Positions 1 through 8,999 of a DNA stretch of 64,000 bases are shown here, piece after piece (positions within the stretch are counted from its first letter, which is position 1; every line of letters starts with the position of its first letter). Under the pieces are notes generated by a model. The model made no database searches. It saw only the letters and a list, made by a program, of their open reading frames with translations, and had not been told where the DNA came from. The stretch spans positions 3,663,001 through 3,727,000 of the forward strand of contig NZ_CP154260.1 of the NCBI RefSeq assembly GCF_039545795.1, written 5' to 3'. A program made the translations under genes and the position numbers. The DNA is from Chitinophaga niabensis. Lineage in GTDB: Bacteria; Bacteroidota; Bacteroidia; Chitinophagales; Chitinophagaceae.

Positions 1-151
1 GGATCCAGTCGAATTCTTCCAGGAAGTGCTGACGCTTTTCGCTCATGTTATTACCAGTGAGGGTGGGCCCTCCTCCTGCCACTACGCGGACCGGGTTACC
101 ACAGGTATGAGCATCAATACAGAAAAAAGTCTTTTTACGCGCAGGCTTCAT
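1..151 (-). CDS. 4-hydroxyproline epimerase / proline racemase family (N-terminal part)
   Basis: Only the first 50 codons are present; the gene runs off the left edge. They read as the family start, with the segment CIDAHTCGNPVRVV followed by a glycine-rich GGGPTL stretch and NMSEKRQHF. In this family that region lies near the substrate pocket. The enzyme would epimerise trans-4-hydroxy-L-proline to cis-4-hydroxy-D-proline (or racemise proline) in the cytoplasm. Its start lies 18 bp past the stop of the semialdehyde dehydrogenase and on the same strand, so it is the third gene of the operon. The catalytic cysteines are outside the window, so hydroxyproline epimerase versus proline racemase versus trans-3-hydroxyproline dehydratase cannot be settled from residues; the neighbours favour 4-hydroxyproline. 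Confidence 0.85.
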   Translation of the reverse strand, partial: MKPARKKTFFCIDAHTCGNPVRVVAGGGPTLTGNNMSEKRQHFLEEFDWI

Positions 152-169
152 CTTTCTAAAGTAATAAAA

Positions 170-1585
170 TTATACATTCTTCCACTCATTGTTCACCGTA
201 CGCCAGATCCCGCGGGGGTTGGCATTCTGCAATTCCTCCGGCAGCAGGGCATCCGGGAAACCCTGGAAGCAAACAGGCCGCACCCATCGCTGGATGGCAG
301 AGGTACCTACAGAAGTGAAACGGGCATCGGAGGTAGCCGGGAAAGGTCCGCCATGCACCATGCTGCTATTTACTTCCACACCGGTTGGCACTTCATTGAT
401 GATCACCCTTCCGGCCAGGGAAGTTTGCAGGGAAATAATATCCCGGTGTTCGGCAAGGTCTTTATCTGTACCCATGATGGTAGCTGTCAGTTGCCCTGAA
501 ATGCTTTGCAGCACTTTGATCAACTCTGCTTTATCCGCACATTCCACTAATAAAGAGAATGGTCCAAAAACCTCTTCCCGGAGATGCGGAACAGCTAAAA
601 ACTCAGAAGCTTTGACCGTGGCAATGGCAGTTGCCGGCTCTCCATCTCCTTTATAGACAACGTATGGCAACATCTCCGTTAGTCCCTGCTGATAATTCGT
701 ATGAATTCCTTCATGCAGCATAGGCATTGGTGTTACCTGGCTTACTTCTTCTCCTAACTGAGACAGGAACGCTTTCAGCGCAGGACTTTTGATACCCAGC
801 AATAAACCCGGGTTGGTACAGAACTGCCCCATTCCCAGGGTAACAGAACCTGCCAGTTTTTTAGCCAGTGCTGCTCCATTTTGCGTTAAGGTATCCGGCA
901 ATAATACCACAGGATTGATACTGCTCATCTCCGCAAACACGGGAATCGGCTTTTCTCTTTCTGCAGCATATCGCATTAAAGCAGTGCCTCCGTTGAAAGA
1001 GCCGGTGAAACCAACACCTGTTGTATTGGGATGCATCACCAGTTCTTTACCGGTTGTATTACCCGGGCCCAGCACATGTTGCAAAGTATGTTCCGGCATA
1101 CCGGACAAACGGATCGCTTCCTGAATGGCATTGTATACCAGTAAAGAGGTACCGGCATGTGCAGAGTGCCCTTTTACCACAACCGTGGAGCCGGAAGCCA
1201 ATGCGCTCGCCGTATCCCCTCCCGCTGTTGAAAAAGCAAAAGGAAAATTACTGGCACCGAACACTACCACAGGACCAACAGGGATCAGCATCTTTCGGGT
1301 ATCCGGTTTGGATGGCTGGTTATCAATAGCCGCGGCTACCCAGCTGCCTTCTGTGATATAGGCAGCAAACATTTTCAACTGACCTGTCGTACGCGTGATC
1401 TCATTATTGAGCCTGGGTAAAGGCAGATGCGTTTCTTCATGTGCCTTTGCTGTAAGTTGTTCCCGTTTGGCTTCTATCTGCTCCGCGATCTTCTCCAGGA
1501 ACTGCGCACGTTGTACAGGCGTTGTTTTACTATACACCTCAAATGCAGCTTTCGCCTGCTGCATGATCTCTTTTATCTCACTCAT
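170..1585 (-). CDS. 2,5-dioxovalerate (alpha-ketoglutaric semialdehyde) dehydrogenase
   Basis: A 471-residue NAD(P)+-dependent aldehyde dehydrogenase. The core motifs are visible: ASNFPFAF near residue 111 with the oxyanion Asn113, the general-base Glu219 in FAEMSS, and the nucleophile Cys256 in GQFCTNPG. The short N-terminus and the GQFCTNPG context are those of the ketoglutaric semialdehyde dehydrogenase group, which makes 2-oxoglutarate at the end of hydroxyproline (and some pentose/uronate) breakdown. Its ATG overlaps the TGA of the upstream deaminase by 4 bp (ATGA), so the two are very likely translationally coupled. Downstream comes the epimerase. Context and family agree, so the function is fairly secure; substrate is inferred. 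Confidence 0.88.
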   Translation of the reverse strand: MSEIKEIMQQAKAAFEVYSKTTPVQRAQFLEKIAEQIEAKREQLTAKAHEETHLPLPRLNNEITRTTGQLKMFAAYITEGSWVAAAIDNQPSKPDTRKMLIPVGPVVVFGASNFPFAFSTAGGDTASALASGSTVVVKGHSAHAGTSLLVYNAIQEAIRLSGMPEHTLQHVLGPGNTTGKELVMHPNTTGVGFTGSFNGGTALMRYAAEREKPIPVFAEMSSINPVVLLPDTLTQNGAALAKKLAGSVTLGMGQFCTNPGLLLGIKSPALKAFLSQLGEEVSQVTPMPMLHEGIHTNYQQGLTEMLPYVVYKGDGEPATAIATVKASEFLAVPHLREEVFGPFSLLVECADKAELIKVLQSISGQLTATIMGTDKDLAEHRDIISLQTSLAGRVIINEVPTGVEVNSSMVHGGPFPATSDARFTSVGTSAIQRWVRPVCFQGFPDALLPEELQNANPRGIWRTVNNEWKNV

Positions 1586-2472
1586 GGTCTTGTTGCAATG
1601 GCATGATCAATTACTTTCAGGATACGTTCCCTTTCTTCTCCTATCAGTGCAAGGCGGGGTGCTCTTACATACTCGCTGCCTATACCTGCACGTGTTTCCG
1701 CCAGCTTGATGTATTGTACCAGTTTGGGATGAATATCCAGTTCCAGCAAAGGCATGAACCACCTGTACAATGGCAGCGCCTCCTGGATCTTTCCGGCTTT
1801 GATCAGTTTATATAAGTTAACGGTTTCAACAGGAAAAGCACATACAAGCCCAGCAACGAGCCCGTCTGCCCCTGTTACCAATTCTTCCAGCGTTAAGGTA
1901 TCTACGCCGCAAAGGATCTTAAAACGGTCTCCAAACCGGTTTTGCATGCGGATCACATTCGTCACATCACGTGTGGATTCTTTCACGGCTTCAATGTTCT
2001 TTTCGGCAGACAGTTCTTCAAACATATCCAGCGTGATCTCCGTTTTATAATCCACCGGGTTATTGTATAACATAATAGGTAAACTGGTGGAGCGGGCAAT
2101 CGTACGGAAATATTCCACTGTTTCGCGTGCATCAGACTTATAACGCATCGGAGGTAACAGCATCAGGCCGGAAGCACCCCATTCTTCTGCCAGGGCTGCC
2201 TGCCGGAGGGCTTCACGGGTAGCACCTTCTGCAATATTGATCACCACAGGTACCCTGCCGGCGATCTGTTTAACCGCATGTTTTACCAATGTGGCCTTCT
2301 CTTCCGTAGTGATCACGCTGGCCTCTCCTAATGAGCCTCCAAGGATAATTCCCTCCACACCAGCTTCCAGCTGCGCATCAAGGTTCCTGCTGAATAATGT
2401 AAGATCCAGTTCATCCGCTGCTGTGAACTTAGTAGTGAGTGCGGGAAATACTCCCTTCCATGTAATTGCCAT
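1582..2472 (-). CDS. Dihydrodipicolinate synthase family protein, probable 1-pyrroline-4-hydroxy-2-carboxylate deaminase
   Basis: A 296-residue class I aldolase-fold (DapA/NAL) enzyme. Schiff-base Lys164 lies in EAVKEST and the proton-relay Tyr136 in IMLYNNP; the GGSLGEA segment near residue 45 is the usual substrate loop. In hydroxyproline operons this family member deaminates 1-pyrroline-4-hydroxy-2-carboxylate to 2-oxoglutarate semialdehyde, which the next gene oxidises. It is the first gene of the operon, with a TAnnTTTG box 17 bp upstream, and is divergent from an AraC regulator. The D-amino-acid dehydrogenase needed between epimerase and this step is not in the window and presumably lies to the left. 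Other DapA-family activities cannot be excluded from sequence alone. Confidence 0.82.
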   Translation of the reverse strand: MAITWKGVFPALTTKFTAADELDLTLFSRNLDAQLEAGVEGIILGGSLGEASVITTEEKATLVKHAVKQIAGRVPVVINIAEGATREALRQAALAEEWGASGLMLLPPMRYKSDARETVEYFRTIARSTSLPIMLYNNPVDYKTEITLDMFEELSAEKNIEAVKESTRDVTNVIRMQNRFGDRFKILCGVDTLTLEELVTGADGLVAGLVCAFPVETVNLYKLIKAGKIQEALPLYRWFMPLLELDIHPKLVQYIKLAETRAGIGSEYVRAPRLALIGEERERILKVIDHAIATRP

Positions 2473-2488
2473 CGCTTTCTTTTTTTTC

Positions 2489-2496
2489 CAAAAGTA
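2489..2496 (-). promoter_or_regulatory. Bacteroidota -7 box of the hydroxyproline operon
   Basis: Reading on the minus strand this is TACTTTTG, an exact match to the Bacteroidota TAnnTTTG -7 element, ending 16 bp before the deaminase ATG. No convincing TTG-type -33 element was found at the usual distance. Confidence 0.5.
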
Positions 2497-2607
2497 CCGC
2501 GATCACCCTTGGCCTTGCCTGCGGTTTTTAATCATTTATGCTCATATTTTGATCAATCCGAAGGATGTTTTTCTGAATAAGGGTAAAATTTGCTTAAATT
2601 GTGCATC

Positions 2608-3459
2608 ATGAAAGTATTGCAGTTTACAATACCTGTGTCCCACGATAAGAACATTATCGTACAAAAAGAGCAATTGCCTTTCTTCTATCCTCACCTGCAC
2701 CGGCACGATGAAATTCAACTCACCTGGGTGCTGAAAGGAACAGGTACGCTTATCGCTGAAAACAGCATGCAAACCTTCAGGGCCAACGAAATATTCTGGA
2801 TTGCCGGTAATCAGCCGCATGTATTTAAAAGCGATGCCAGTGAAGATACTGTTGAATCCTTAACACTCTTCTTCAACCCAAATGGCAAGCTGGCTACCGT
2901 ATTTGAATTAACGGAATTAAAGAAGATCAGCACTTTCATTCATAAATACCCGAACGGCTTCAAAGTACCGGAAGAATATGTTGCAGAGTTATCAGAAATG
3001 ATGTTACGTTTAGACCAGACGCAGGGCGCAAAGCAATTCATGCAGTTCATCCTCCTGCTGAGTTTCCTGCAACCGCTGCAGGACCTGATACCATTGGTTT
3101 CCGGCTCCCGCCTTTCCAGTGTGAACGACCAGGAGGGCATCCGCATCGGCGCCATTTATGATTATATCATGAAACATTACGATACGGATATTATGCTGGA
3201 GGATATTGCCAAACATGCGAACATGACGCCACAGGCATTCTGCCGCTATTTCAAAAAACATACGCGGCTTACCTTCATCACCTTCCTCAATGAAGTGAGG
3301 ATCCACGAAGCCTGCAAGAAACTATCCGGCGGTATCAATGATAATATATCTACGATTGCTTATCAGAGCGGGTTTAACAGTATCGCTACATTCAACAGGG
3401 TATTCAAAACCATTACCGGCAGAGCGCCAAGGGAGTATATCAGGGAGTTGGAGAAATAA
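2608..3459 (+). CDS. AraC family transcriptional regulator, likely controlling the hydroxyproline operon
   Basis: A 283-residue regulator with an N-terminal cupin-type sensing half (HLHRHDEIQLTWVLKGTG near the start) and a C-terminal double helix-turn-helix (MTPQAFCRYFKKHT, then ISTIAYQSGFNSIATFNRVF). It is divergent from the hydroxyproline operon across about 135 bp, the usual arrangement for a local regulator responding to the pathway substrate; the ligand is inferred. I place the start at the ATG at 2608; an in-frame TTG at 2590 would add six residues that resemble nothing in the family. The last codons and stop are the first unit of the tandem repeat that follows. Confidence 0.88.
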   Translation: MKVLQFTIPVSHDKNIIVQKEQLPFFYPHLHRHDEIQLTWVLKGTGTLIAENSMQTFRANEIFWIAGNQPHVFKSDASEDTVESLTLFFNPNGKLATVFELTELKKISTFIHKYPNGFKVPEEYVAELSEMMLRLDQTQGAKQFMQFILLLSFLQPLQDLIPLVSGSRLSSVNDQEGIRIGAIYDYIMKHYDTDIMLEDIAKHANMTPQAFCRYFKKHTRLTFITFLNEVRIHEACKKLSGGINDNISTIAYQSGFNSIATFNRVFKTITGRAPREYIRELEK

Positions 3460-3592
3460 GATGCCACCAGGGTTTACAGATGAGCTGGAGAAATAAGACG
3501 CCGCCAGGGTTTACAGATGAGCTGGAGAAATAAGACGCCGCCAGGGTTTACAGATGAGCTGGAGAAATAAGATGCCACCGGGGTTTACAGAT
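3445..3592. repeat. 37-bp tandem repeat (4 full units plus a partial fifth) copying the 3' end of the AraC gene
   Basis: Units are 3445-3481, 3482-3518, 3519-3555 and 3556-3592, followed by a degenerate partial unit to about 3608. Units 2 and 3 are identical; units 1 and 4 each differ from them at three positions. Unit 1 contains the last four codons and the TAA stop of the AraC gene, so the array was apparently amplified from the gene end. Because 37 is not a multiple of three, successive TAA triplets fall in all three frames. There are no spacers, so this is not a CRISPR array. Confidence 0.95.
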
Positions 3593-3608
3593 GAGCTGAA
3601 AAAATAAA

Positions 3609-3643
3609 GAACGCGCTGCCTGCTTATCTCAAACAGCGCGTTC
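3609..3643 (-). terminator. Rho-independent terminator of the GH109-type gene
   Basis: A perfect 10-bp stem (GAACGCGCTG / CAGCGCGTTC) with a 15-nt loop. On the minus strand it is followed by a T-rich run (TTTATTTTTT), fitting termination of the gene ending at 3652. The plus side has only a short A/T tract, so any activity for the AraC transcript is weaker. Confidence 0.75.
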
Positions 3644-3651
3644 GTATAAAA

Positions 3652-5118
3652 TTAATGTACGTTCAGTTGCTTGGACTCACCCTTCTTTTCAACACCTATC
3701 ACACCTGTAGTACCGCCACCTTTCAGCGTCAGTTCAACCGGTGCATTGGTTTTCCAGGAACCTCTTGTGAAGTCAGGAATATCCACACTGTTACCACGGT
3801 TGGCGATTGACTTCTCTGTCAATGGAACAATACAGCTCCATGCAGCCGCGTCATATACATCCTGGTCCAGCGGCAGGCCGTTACGCAAACAGTCGATCAA
3901 ACGCCAGTCCATCATAAAGTCCATACCACCATGGCCACCTACCTGTTTAGCCAGGTCACCGATCTTACGGATGATCTCAGGGGTATATTGGTCATAGAGT
4001 TTTTTCAGTTCTTCTTCCTTGATCCATTCATGACCGAATGCGATACGCTCAGGATCAGGCCATTTGGAAGCCACACCTTTGGTACCACTGATCAGGTGGA
4101 TGCGGGAATACGGACGAGGGGAAGTAACATCATGCTGGATCATGATGGTTTTACCTTTGCTGGTTTTAATAGTAGTGGTGCTCATGTTACCGCGGTAAGG
4201 CAGGTTCACGAATTCTTTATAGAAGTCGTCAGTTGCTGCTCTTTCCTTCGCGATCGCATTCATCATGAAGTCGTTCGTAGCTACGGACACCAGGTAATCC
4301 ATTTTATCGCCGCGGTTGATGTTGAGGCATTGCGCAACAGGGCCCAGGCCATGCGTAGGATACAGGTTGGCTTTGTGTTTGCCGTTCATGCGGAGCCTCC
4401 ACATGTTCTGATAACCTTTTTTGGAGAAGTTCAGGTCGCGCAGATCATGGATATACGCACCTTCAGCATGCACCAGCTCACCAAACATACCCTGGCGGGC
4501 CATGTTGAGGGTCAGCAGCTCAAAGAAATCATAGCAGCAGTTTTCCAGCATCATACAATGCTTTTTGGTGCGCTCCGATGTTTCCACGAGTTTCCAGCAA
4601 TCTTCCAGCGTTAAAGCAATGGGTACTTCGGAAGCGGCATGTGCGCCATGTTCCATTGCATACAACGCCATAGGCGTATGCAGTTCCCATGGAGTGGTGA
4701 TGTACACCAGGTCCAGCTTTTCGTTGTTGATCATGTCCTTCCAGCCATTCTGACCGGAATACTCTTTGGCGGCTGGCCTTCCGGACTTCGTCACTATCTT
4801 GTTGGATTTAGTGGCGCGTTCCGGCAACAGGTCACACAGGGCAACAATTTCAACACCGTCTATGAAAGACATACGTTGTACAGCACCCGGACCACGCATA
4901 CCCTGGCCAATAAAGCCAATACGTACTTTGTCGATCTTCGGCGCTGCGTAACCGCTCATGTTAAAACGTTGTTGTTTGTTGGACTGGTCCAGTGCCTGCC
5001 TCAATTCCCGGTCACTTGGTGCGGTGGGGGAAGAAGCGAATGTGGGGATCCCTGCTGCGAGGGCTCCTGTACCTACCGCCAGGTGACGGAGGAAATTTCT
5101 GCGATTTGAACTCATCAT
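3652..5118 (-). CDS. GH109-type Gfo/Idh/MocA family protein with Tat signal (putative alpha-N-acetylgalactosaminidase)
   Basis: A 488-residue protein starting with a twin-arginine signal (NRRNFLRHLAVG) and a hydrophobic stretch to about residue 29, so it is exported folded. The dinucleotide-binding fold follows, with GQGMRG at residues 71-76, then the segments YPTHGLGP and GHGGMDF and the C-terminal block SIANRGNSVDIPDF. This combination is what I know from glycoside hydrolase family 109, which keeps NAD+ bound and cleaves by a redox-elimination mechanism. N-acetylgalactosamine specificity is a family default; many relatives are untested. It appears to be a single-gene unit with its own terminator at 3609-3643. 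Start: MM at 5118, with the second ATG 3 bp inside equally possible. Confidence 0.82.
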   Translation of the reverse strand: MMSSNRRNFLRHLAVGTGALAAGIPTFASSPTAPSDRELRQALDQSNKQQRFNMSGYAAPKIDKVRIGFIGQGMRGPGAVQRMSFIDGVEIVALCDLLPERATKSNKIVTKSGRPAAKEYSGQNGWKDMINNEKLDLVYITTPWELHTPMALYAMEHGAHAASEVPIALTLEDCWKLVETSERTKKHCMMLENCCYDFFELLTLNMARQGMFGELVHAEGAYIHDLRDLNFSKKGYQNMWRLRMNGKHKANLYPTHGLGPVAQCLNINRGDKMDYLVSVATNDFMMNAIAKERAATDDFYKEFVNLPYRGNMSTTTIKTSKGKTIMIQHDVTSPRPYSRIHLISGTKGVASKWPDPERIAFGHEWIKEEELKKLYDQYTPEIIRKIGDLAKQVGGHGGMDFMMDWRLIDCLRNGLPLDQDVYDAAAWSCIVPLTEKSIANRGNSVDIPDFTRGSWKTNAPVELTLKGGGTTGVIGVEKKGESKQLNVH

Positions 5119-5215
5119 AGTTGCTTTAGAGCTGTAGAGTAGACTTTAAGGAGGTTAAAATAGTAATTTTTTAAACTTCTCTACACTTTATTTGATAGGC
5201 GTTCACAGAAATCCC

Positions 5216-7576
5216 CTATTCTATCCGCAAACTTCGTATAGGATCTGCATTGGCAGCGCGGATAGTCTGAACACTTATGGTAAGGAATGCAATGGCAATG
5301 GCGCCCAGTCCTGCCAGCGCAAACACCCACCAGCTGACATAGATCCTGTAGTTATAATTATCCAGCCACTGGTCCATAAAATACCAGGCCACCGGGGAAG
5401 CAATGAAAAGTGCAACCACTACCAGCTTCATGAAATCCATCGTTAACAAACGTGTGATACTGGCAACAGAAGCGCCCATCACCTTGCGGACACCAATTTC
5501 CTTCGTTCTGTTTTCTGCCATATACATAGCCAGGCCCAACAGGCCAAGGCAGGCGATCAGGATGGTCAGGCCGGAAAACAATCCTATTAACCGGGTCATG
5601 AATTGTTGCTCTCCGAACTTCCTGGCATATTGTTCATCCACAAAAAAAACTTCGAATGGATATTGGGAGTTATACTTTCTGAAGATCGCTTCCACTCCTG
5701 CCAGCGCTTTAGCTGTTGTATATTTGCTGCTTAGTTTAATATGCAAAACACCCATGCCCTCCTTTGGCCCCTTTACCATAAATGGCTTAATAGCCTGGTA
5801 GGGAGATTCGGAGATAAAATCTTTCACTACTCCTACCACATGCCATTTAACCGGATCATCGAATATCGTTTCACCTATGGGATCGGCAAAACCCATCACT
5901 TTAACAGCCGCTTCATTGATCAGGCAGGCCGTTGAATCTGTGGGATATTTTTTTACATCTATATCCCTGCCTTGTACTAACTGCATGCCAAAGGTTTTTA
6001 CCATATCACCGTCCGCAGCGTACCGCTTTACCATCACCTTTTCGTTTTCCGGCTTTCCTTTCCATTGCATGCTAAACCCTGTGCTCCAGATCTGCGTAAT
6101 AGGATTCTGGGTTTTAGTAACTGCCGAAGCAAAACCATTATTCAGCAATTCATCTTTTATAAGCTGGTAATTTTTACCAACCTCTCCTTTCATAAATGTA
6201 TATACCAGGTCCTTTCGTTCATATCCCACTTCCCTATCCTGCCCGTATTTTAACTGTTGCCGGATGATGATCGTACAGATGATCAAACCAATGGCAAAAG
6301 AAAATTGCAGCACCACCAATACTTTCCTGGGCGTAACCAGGGCATGCACGTTCTTAAAACTGCCCTTCAGCACCTGCACAGGTCTGAAACGGGAAAGGAA
6401 TAAGGCAGGGTAGCTGCCTGCCAGGAAACCTGTCAACAGAATAAATCCCGTGATGGCCAACCACCATTCCGGCCTGTTAAAGTGAAATACAAGCGTTTTA
6501 CCGATCAGTAAATTAAAAGAAGGTAATACAAGTATCACAGCGGCAACGGCCAGTATACCTGCGATAAAAGAGATCAGTAATGATTCCCCCAGGAACTGCC
6601 CAATGAGGGTTTCTTTATTGGCGCCTGCCACTTTACGTATACCAACCTCTTTAGCCCGTTTTTCACTGCGTGCAGTAGAGAGGTTCATGAAATTGATGCA
6701 GGCTATCAACAAAATAAGCCCTGCAATCAGGGCAAAGGTCCGGACTTTGGTAATCCTTCCACCTACCGGCACGCCATTCTCAAATTTCCCATACAGGTAT
6801 TCCTGGCTCACCGGGTATAAAAACGCTTCGGTATTGGAACGTTTATTACTATAGGCACTGATCATACCTTTCAGCTTGTTATTCACAAGCGCAGATGAAG
6901 TATTGGGTTTGAGCAACACAAAGGTGCGGGGGCTTATATTCGTCCAGTCTTTATCCGTAAATCCCCTGGACTGGCGCAACATGGAAGAGTTCAGGTACTC
7001 AAAATCAAACATGGAGTTATCGGGAAGGTCTTTCAGCACCCCTGTTACCGTAAAGTTTTCATCTGTACCTATCCGCAATGATTTACCCAGTGCAGAAACG
7101 TTCCCGAATAACTTATGCGCCAGTTGCTGCGTAAGTACAATACTTAAAGGATCATTCAACAGGGTATTAATATCTCCTTCCACCAGCGGGAAATTGAACA
7201 TCTTCAAAAAAGCAGGATCTACCCAGTTTCCCTTTCCATTGATCTGATTTTCTCCATAGGTAAACAATAACATGCCGCCACCACCAAAGCGGGCTACGGC
7301 GGCTGCTTCCGGAATATCTGCAGTGATGGCCGGACCCATTAATTCAGGAGTATAAGTATTGGATTCTATCTTTCCTTCCACAACATTGTTCGTCCATACT
7401 TCAAATAAGCGTTCCGGGTGATGATGAAAGCGATCATAACTTACTTCATGCTGGATCCACAATAAGATCAGCATAGCACTGGCCATACCTAATACCAGGC
7501 CGCTGATATTAATGAATGAGAATGCCTTATTGCGCAGGAGATTTCTGAATGCAACCTTCATGTAATTTTTAAACAT
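5216..7576 (-). CDS. MacB/FtsX-type ABC transporter permease
   Basis: A 786-residue inner-membrane protein with the Bacteroidota FtsX-like layout: MacB_PCD periplasmic domains, four TM segments near residues 20-40, 280-300, 330-350 and 370-390, a second periplasmic domain, and a second TM set at the C-terminus (GLTILIACLGLLGLAMYMAE and after). Both halves carry the repeat signature KEIGVRKVMGA / KEVGIRKVAGA before a helix. Such proteins are usually paired with an ATPase for efflux or lipoprotein or peptide handling, but no ATPase gene is nearby. It lies 142 bp downstream of a histidine-kinase-like gene on the same strand. I use the ATG at 7576 (MFKNYMKVAFRN), which matches the family; a GTG at 7615 would extend it by 13 residues. 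Confidence 0.85.
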   Translation of the reverse strand: MFKNYMKVAFRNLLRNKAFSFINISGLVLGMASAMLILLWIQHEVSYDRFHHHPERLFEVWTNNVVEGKIESNTYTPELMGPAITADIPEAAAVARFGGGGMLLFTYGENQINGKGNWVDPAFLKMFNFPLVEGDINTLLNDPLSIVLTQQLAHKLFGNVSALGKSLRIGTDENFTVTGVLKDLPDNSMFDFEYLNSSMLRQSRGFTDKDWTNISPRTFVLLKPNTSSALVNNKLKGMISAYSNKRSNTEAFLYPVSQEYLYGKFENGVPVGGRITKVRTFALIAGLILLIACINFMNLSTARSEKRAKEVGIRKVAGANKETLIGQFLGESLLISFIAGILAVAAVILVLPSFNLLIGKTLVFHFNRPEWWLAITGFILLTGFLAGSYPALFLSRFRPVQVLKGSFKNVHALVTPRKVLVVLQFSFAIGLIICTIIIRQQLKYGQDREVGYERKDLVYTFMKGEVGKNYQLIKDELLNNGFASAVTKTQNPITQIWSTGFSMQWKGKPENEKVMVKRYAADGDMVKTFGMQLVQGRDIDVKKYPTDSTACLINEAAVKVMGFADPIGETIFDDPVKWHVVGVVKDFISESPYQAIKPFMVKGPKEGMGVLHIKLSSKYTTAKALAGVEAIFRKYNSQYPFEVFFVDEQYARKFGEQQFMTRLIGLFSGLTILIACLGLLGLAMYMAENRTKEIGVRKVMGASVASITRLLTMDFMKLVVVALFIASPVAWYFMDQWLDNYNYRIYVSWWVFALAGLGAIAIAFLTISVQTIRAANADPIRSLRIE

Positions 7577-7718
7577 AGGAATTAAATTATGTAGGATGGA
7601 TGGCTTTCTCCCCACAAAAGCATACCAATTACAGCAGCTATTGATTATGAGCAGATTACAGGGGTAAAAGCAGCAGAAAGTGTCCGGTTTTGATACAGGG
7701 CTTGTCCGGTTTCAACGT

Positions 7719-8999
7719 TTAGCAAAGGGGAAGGCTTAGCAGTACCGTGGTACCTTTCCCGGGTTCGCTGGAAAGTTTCACCTCTCCGTTATTTAATTCT
7801 GCCAGTTCTTTTACCACCAGCAGGCCCAGCCCAACGCCATGTTCGTTTTCCGTTCCAAAGCAGGTGAAATGTAATTCCAGGTCAAAGAGCCTTTCCATCA
7901 GTTTGGGATCTATCCCGGTACCGGTATCTGTAATGGCCAGCTCCATATGATCGAGCCTTTGCCTTGCAGCAATGCTTACAATACCTCCCCTGGGAGTATA
8001 TTTGATGGCATTGGATAACAGGTTACGCAGGATAATGGAAAAGTGTTCCGGATCTGCATATACCCTGGCATTTTCCGGCACGGCCATTAAAAGGTTGATG
8101 GCTTTTCCTTTCAGGGTTTCCTCAAACCGCACCTTCAATGGCAGCAGGATGCTATTCACTTTGCAGGCTTCCGGTATGGCCTCCTGCCCTTTCATCTGGG
8201 AGTGTGCCCAGTGCATGGTATTTTCCAGGCTGAGCAGTCCGTTGTCCAGGTGATTTTCTACCTTTTTGGTGAACGAAGTAAATTCAGCAGGCGTTACATC
8301 ATCCGAAAGCGCCACCAGGGATTTCATGCTGGCCAGGGGCTGACGCAGGTCACGGGAGAGGATGGACAATACTTTCTCTTTTGTTTCATTCAGGTTCTTC
8401 AGGGTCTCTGCTTTTTCTTTCAGCCTTCTGTTCATGCCTTCCAGTAATTGCCGGTTATGCAGCTGGTCTTTTTTATAATTGGCGATGATCAGGCCCAGGA
8501 AAGTACAGGCCACCACATAACTCATGATCTCCCGGAGGAAAGGCAGTTCACTGATCAGGGGAGGATGCGTATCCACATACAGGCGGGTAAAGGTGAACAA
8601 TGCCACGTTTAAAACGCCCAGTGAATAACGTTCCCAGGGGTTATCAAACAGTAATACAATAGTGAGGATGTTAAAAAGCAGCAGCAGTTCCACGCTGTTA
8701 TGATAGGCAAGCGCTACAAAGGAAAAGAGCACCATGCTTTCAAATACAGCCAGGTAGCGGGCAGTTCCGTAATACCCATAGCGCTGTAAAACAATAACAC
8801 CGGAGGAGAAAATAATGGACACGAAATAAGTGACCGCCAGGATGTAATATCCTGTGAGGCCATTGAGGATTATGAGCAAAAAAGCCAGCAAAACCGCTAC
8901 AAGGCATCCCAGGTTGAGTGACCTTATCAGCTTTTGCTCCACGATGGGCTGCGATGGCCGCCGCCCTGCATTTAGTACTGCCTTGATGAATTTTTTCAT
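7719..8999 (-). CDS. Membrane sensor histidine kinase-like protein lacking the phospho-acceptor histidine
   Basis: A 426-residue protein: about five hydrophobic helices within residues 30-175, a coiled linker to about 205, a HisKA-like helix pair, and a HATPase_c domain with N box NLLSNAIKYT, G1 box DTGTGI and G2 box GVGLGL all intact. In the dimerisation helix, the expected H-D-L-R is R-D-L-R (SRDLRQPL): residue 216 is Arg, codon CGT, read on the minus strand at 8352-8354. One base change (G to A) would restore His. ATP binding is therefore likely but canonical autophosphorylation is not. It could be a pseudokinase that modulates a partner. The nearest response regulator starts 268 bp away on the opposite strand and has its own kinase beside it. 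Confidence 0.82.
   Translation of the reverse strand: MKKFIKAVLNAGRRPSQPIVEQKLIRSLNLGCLVAVLLAFLLIILNGLTGYYILAVTYFVSIIFSSGVIVLQRYGYYGTARYLAVFESMVLFSFVALAYHNSVELLLLFNILTIVLLFDNPWERYSLGVLNVALFTFTRLYVDTHPPLISELPFLREIMSYVVACTFLGLIIANYKKDQLHNRQLLEGMNRRLKEKAETLKNLNETKEKVLSILSRDLRQPLASMKSLVALSDDVTPAEFTSFTKKVENHLDNGLLSLENTMHWAHSQMKGQEAIPEACKVNSILLPLKVRFEETLKGKAINLLMAVPENARVYADPEHFSIILRNLLSNAIKYTPRGGIVSIAARQRLDHMELAITDTGTGIDPKLMERLFDLELHFTCFGTENEHGVGLGLLVVKELAELNNGEVKLSSEPGKGTTVLLSLPLC

Noticed and set aside
1..20. BamHI and EcoRI sites at the left edge, possible cloning remnant
   Set aside because: The sequence reads as continuous coding for the epimerase family, so no vector is implied.
3445..3592. 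Possible CRISPR array
   Set aside because: The units are contiguous without spacers, and the first lies inside the AraC gene end; it is a plain tandem repeat.
3931..4614. 227-residue plus-strand frame antisense to the GH109-type gene
   Set aside because: Shadow of a well-supported gene; no recognisable domain.
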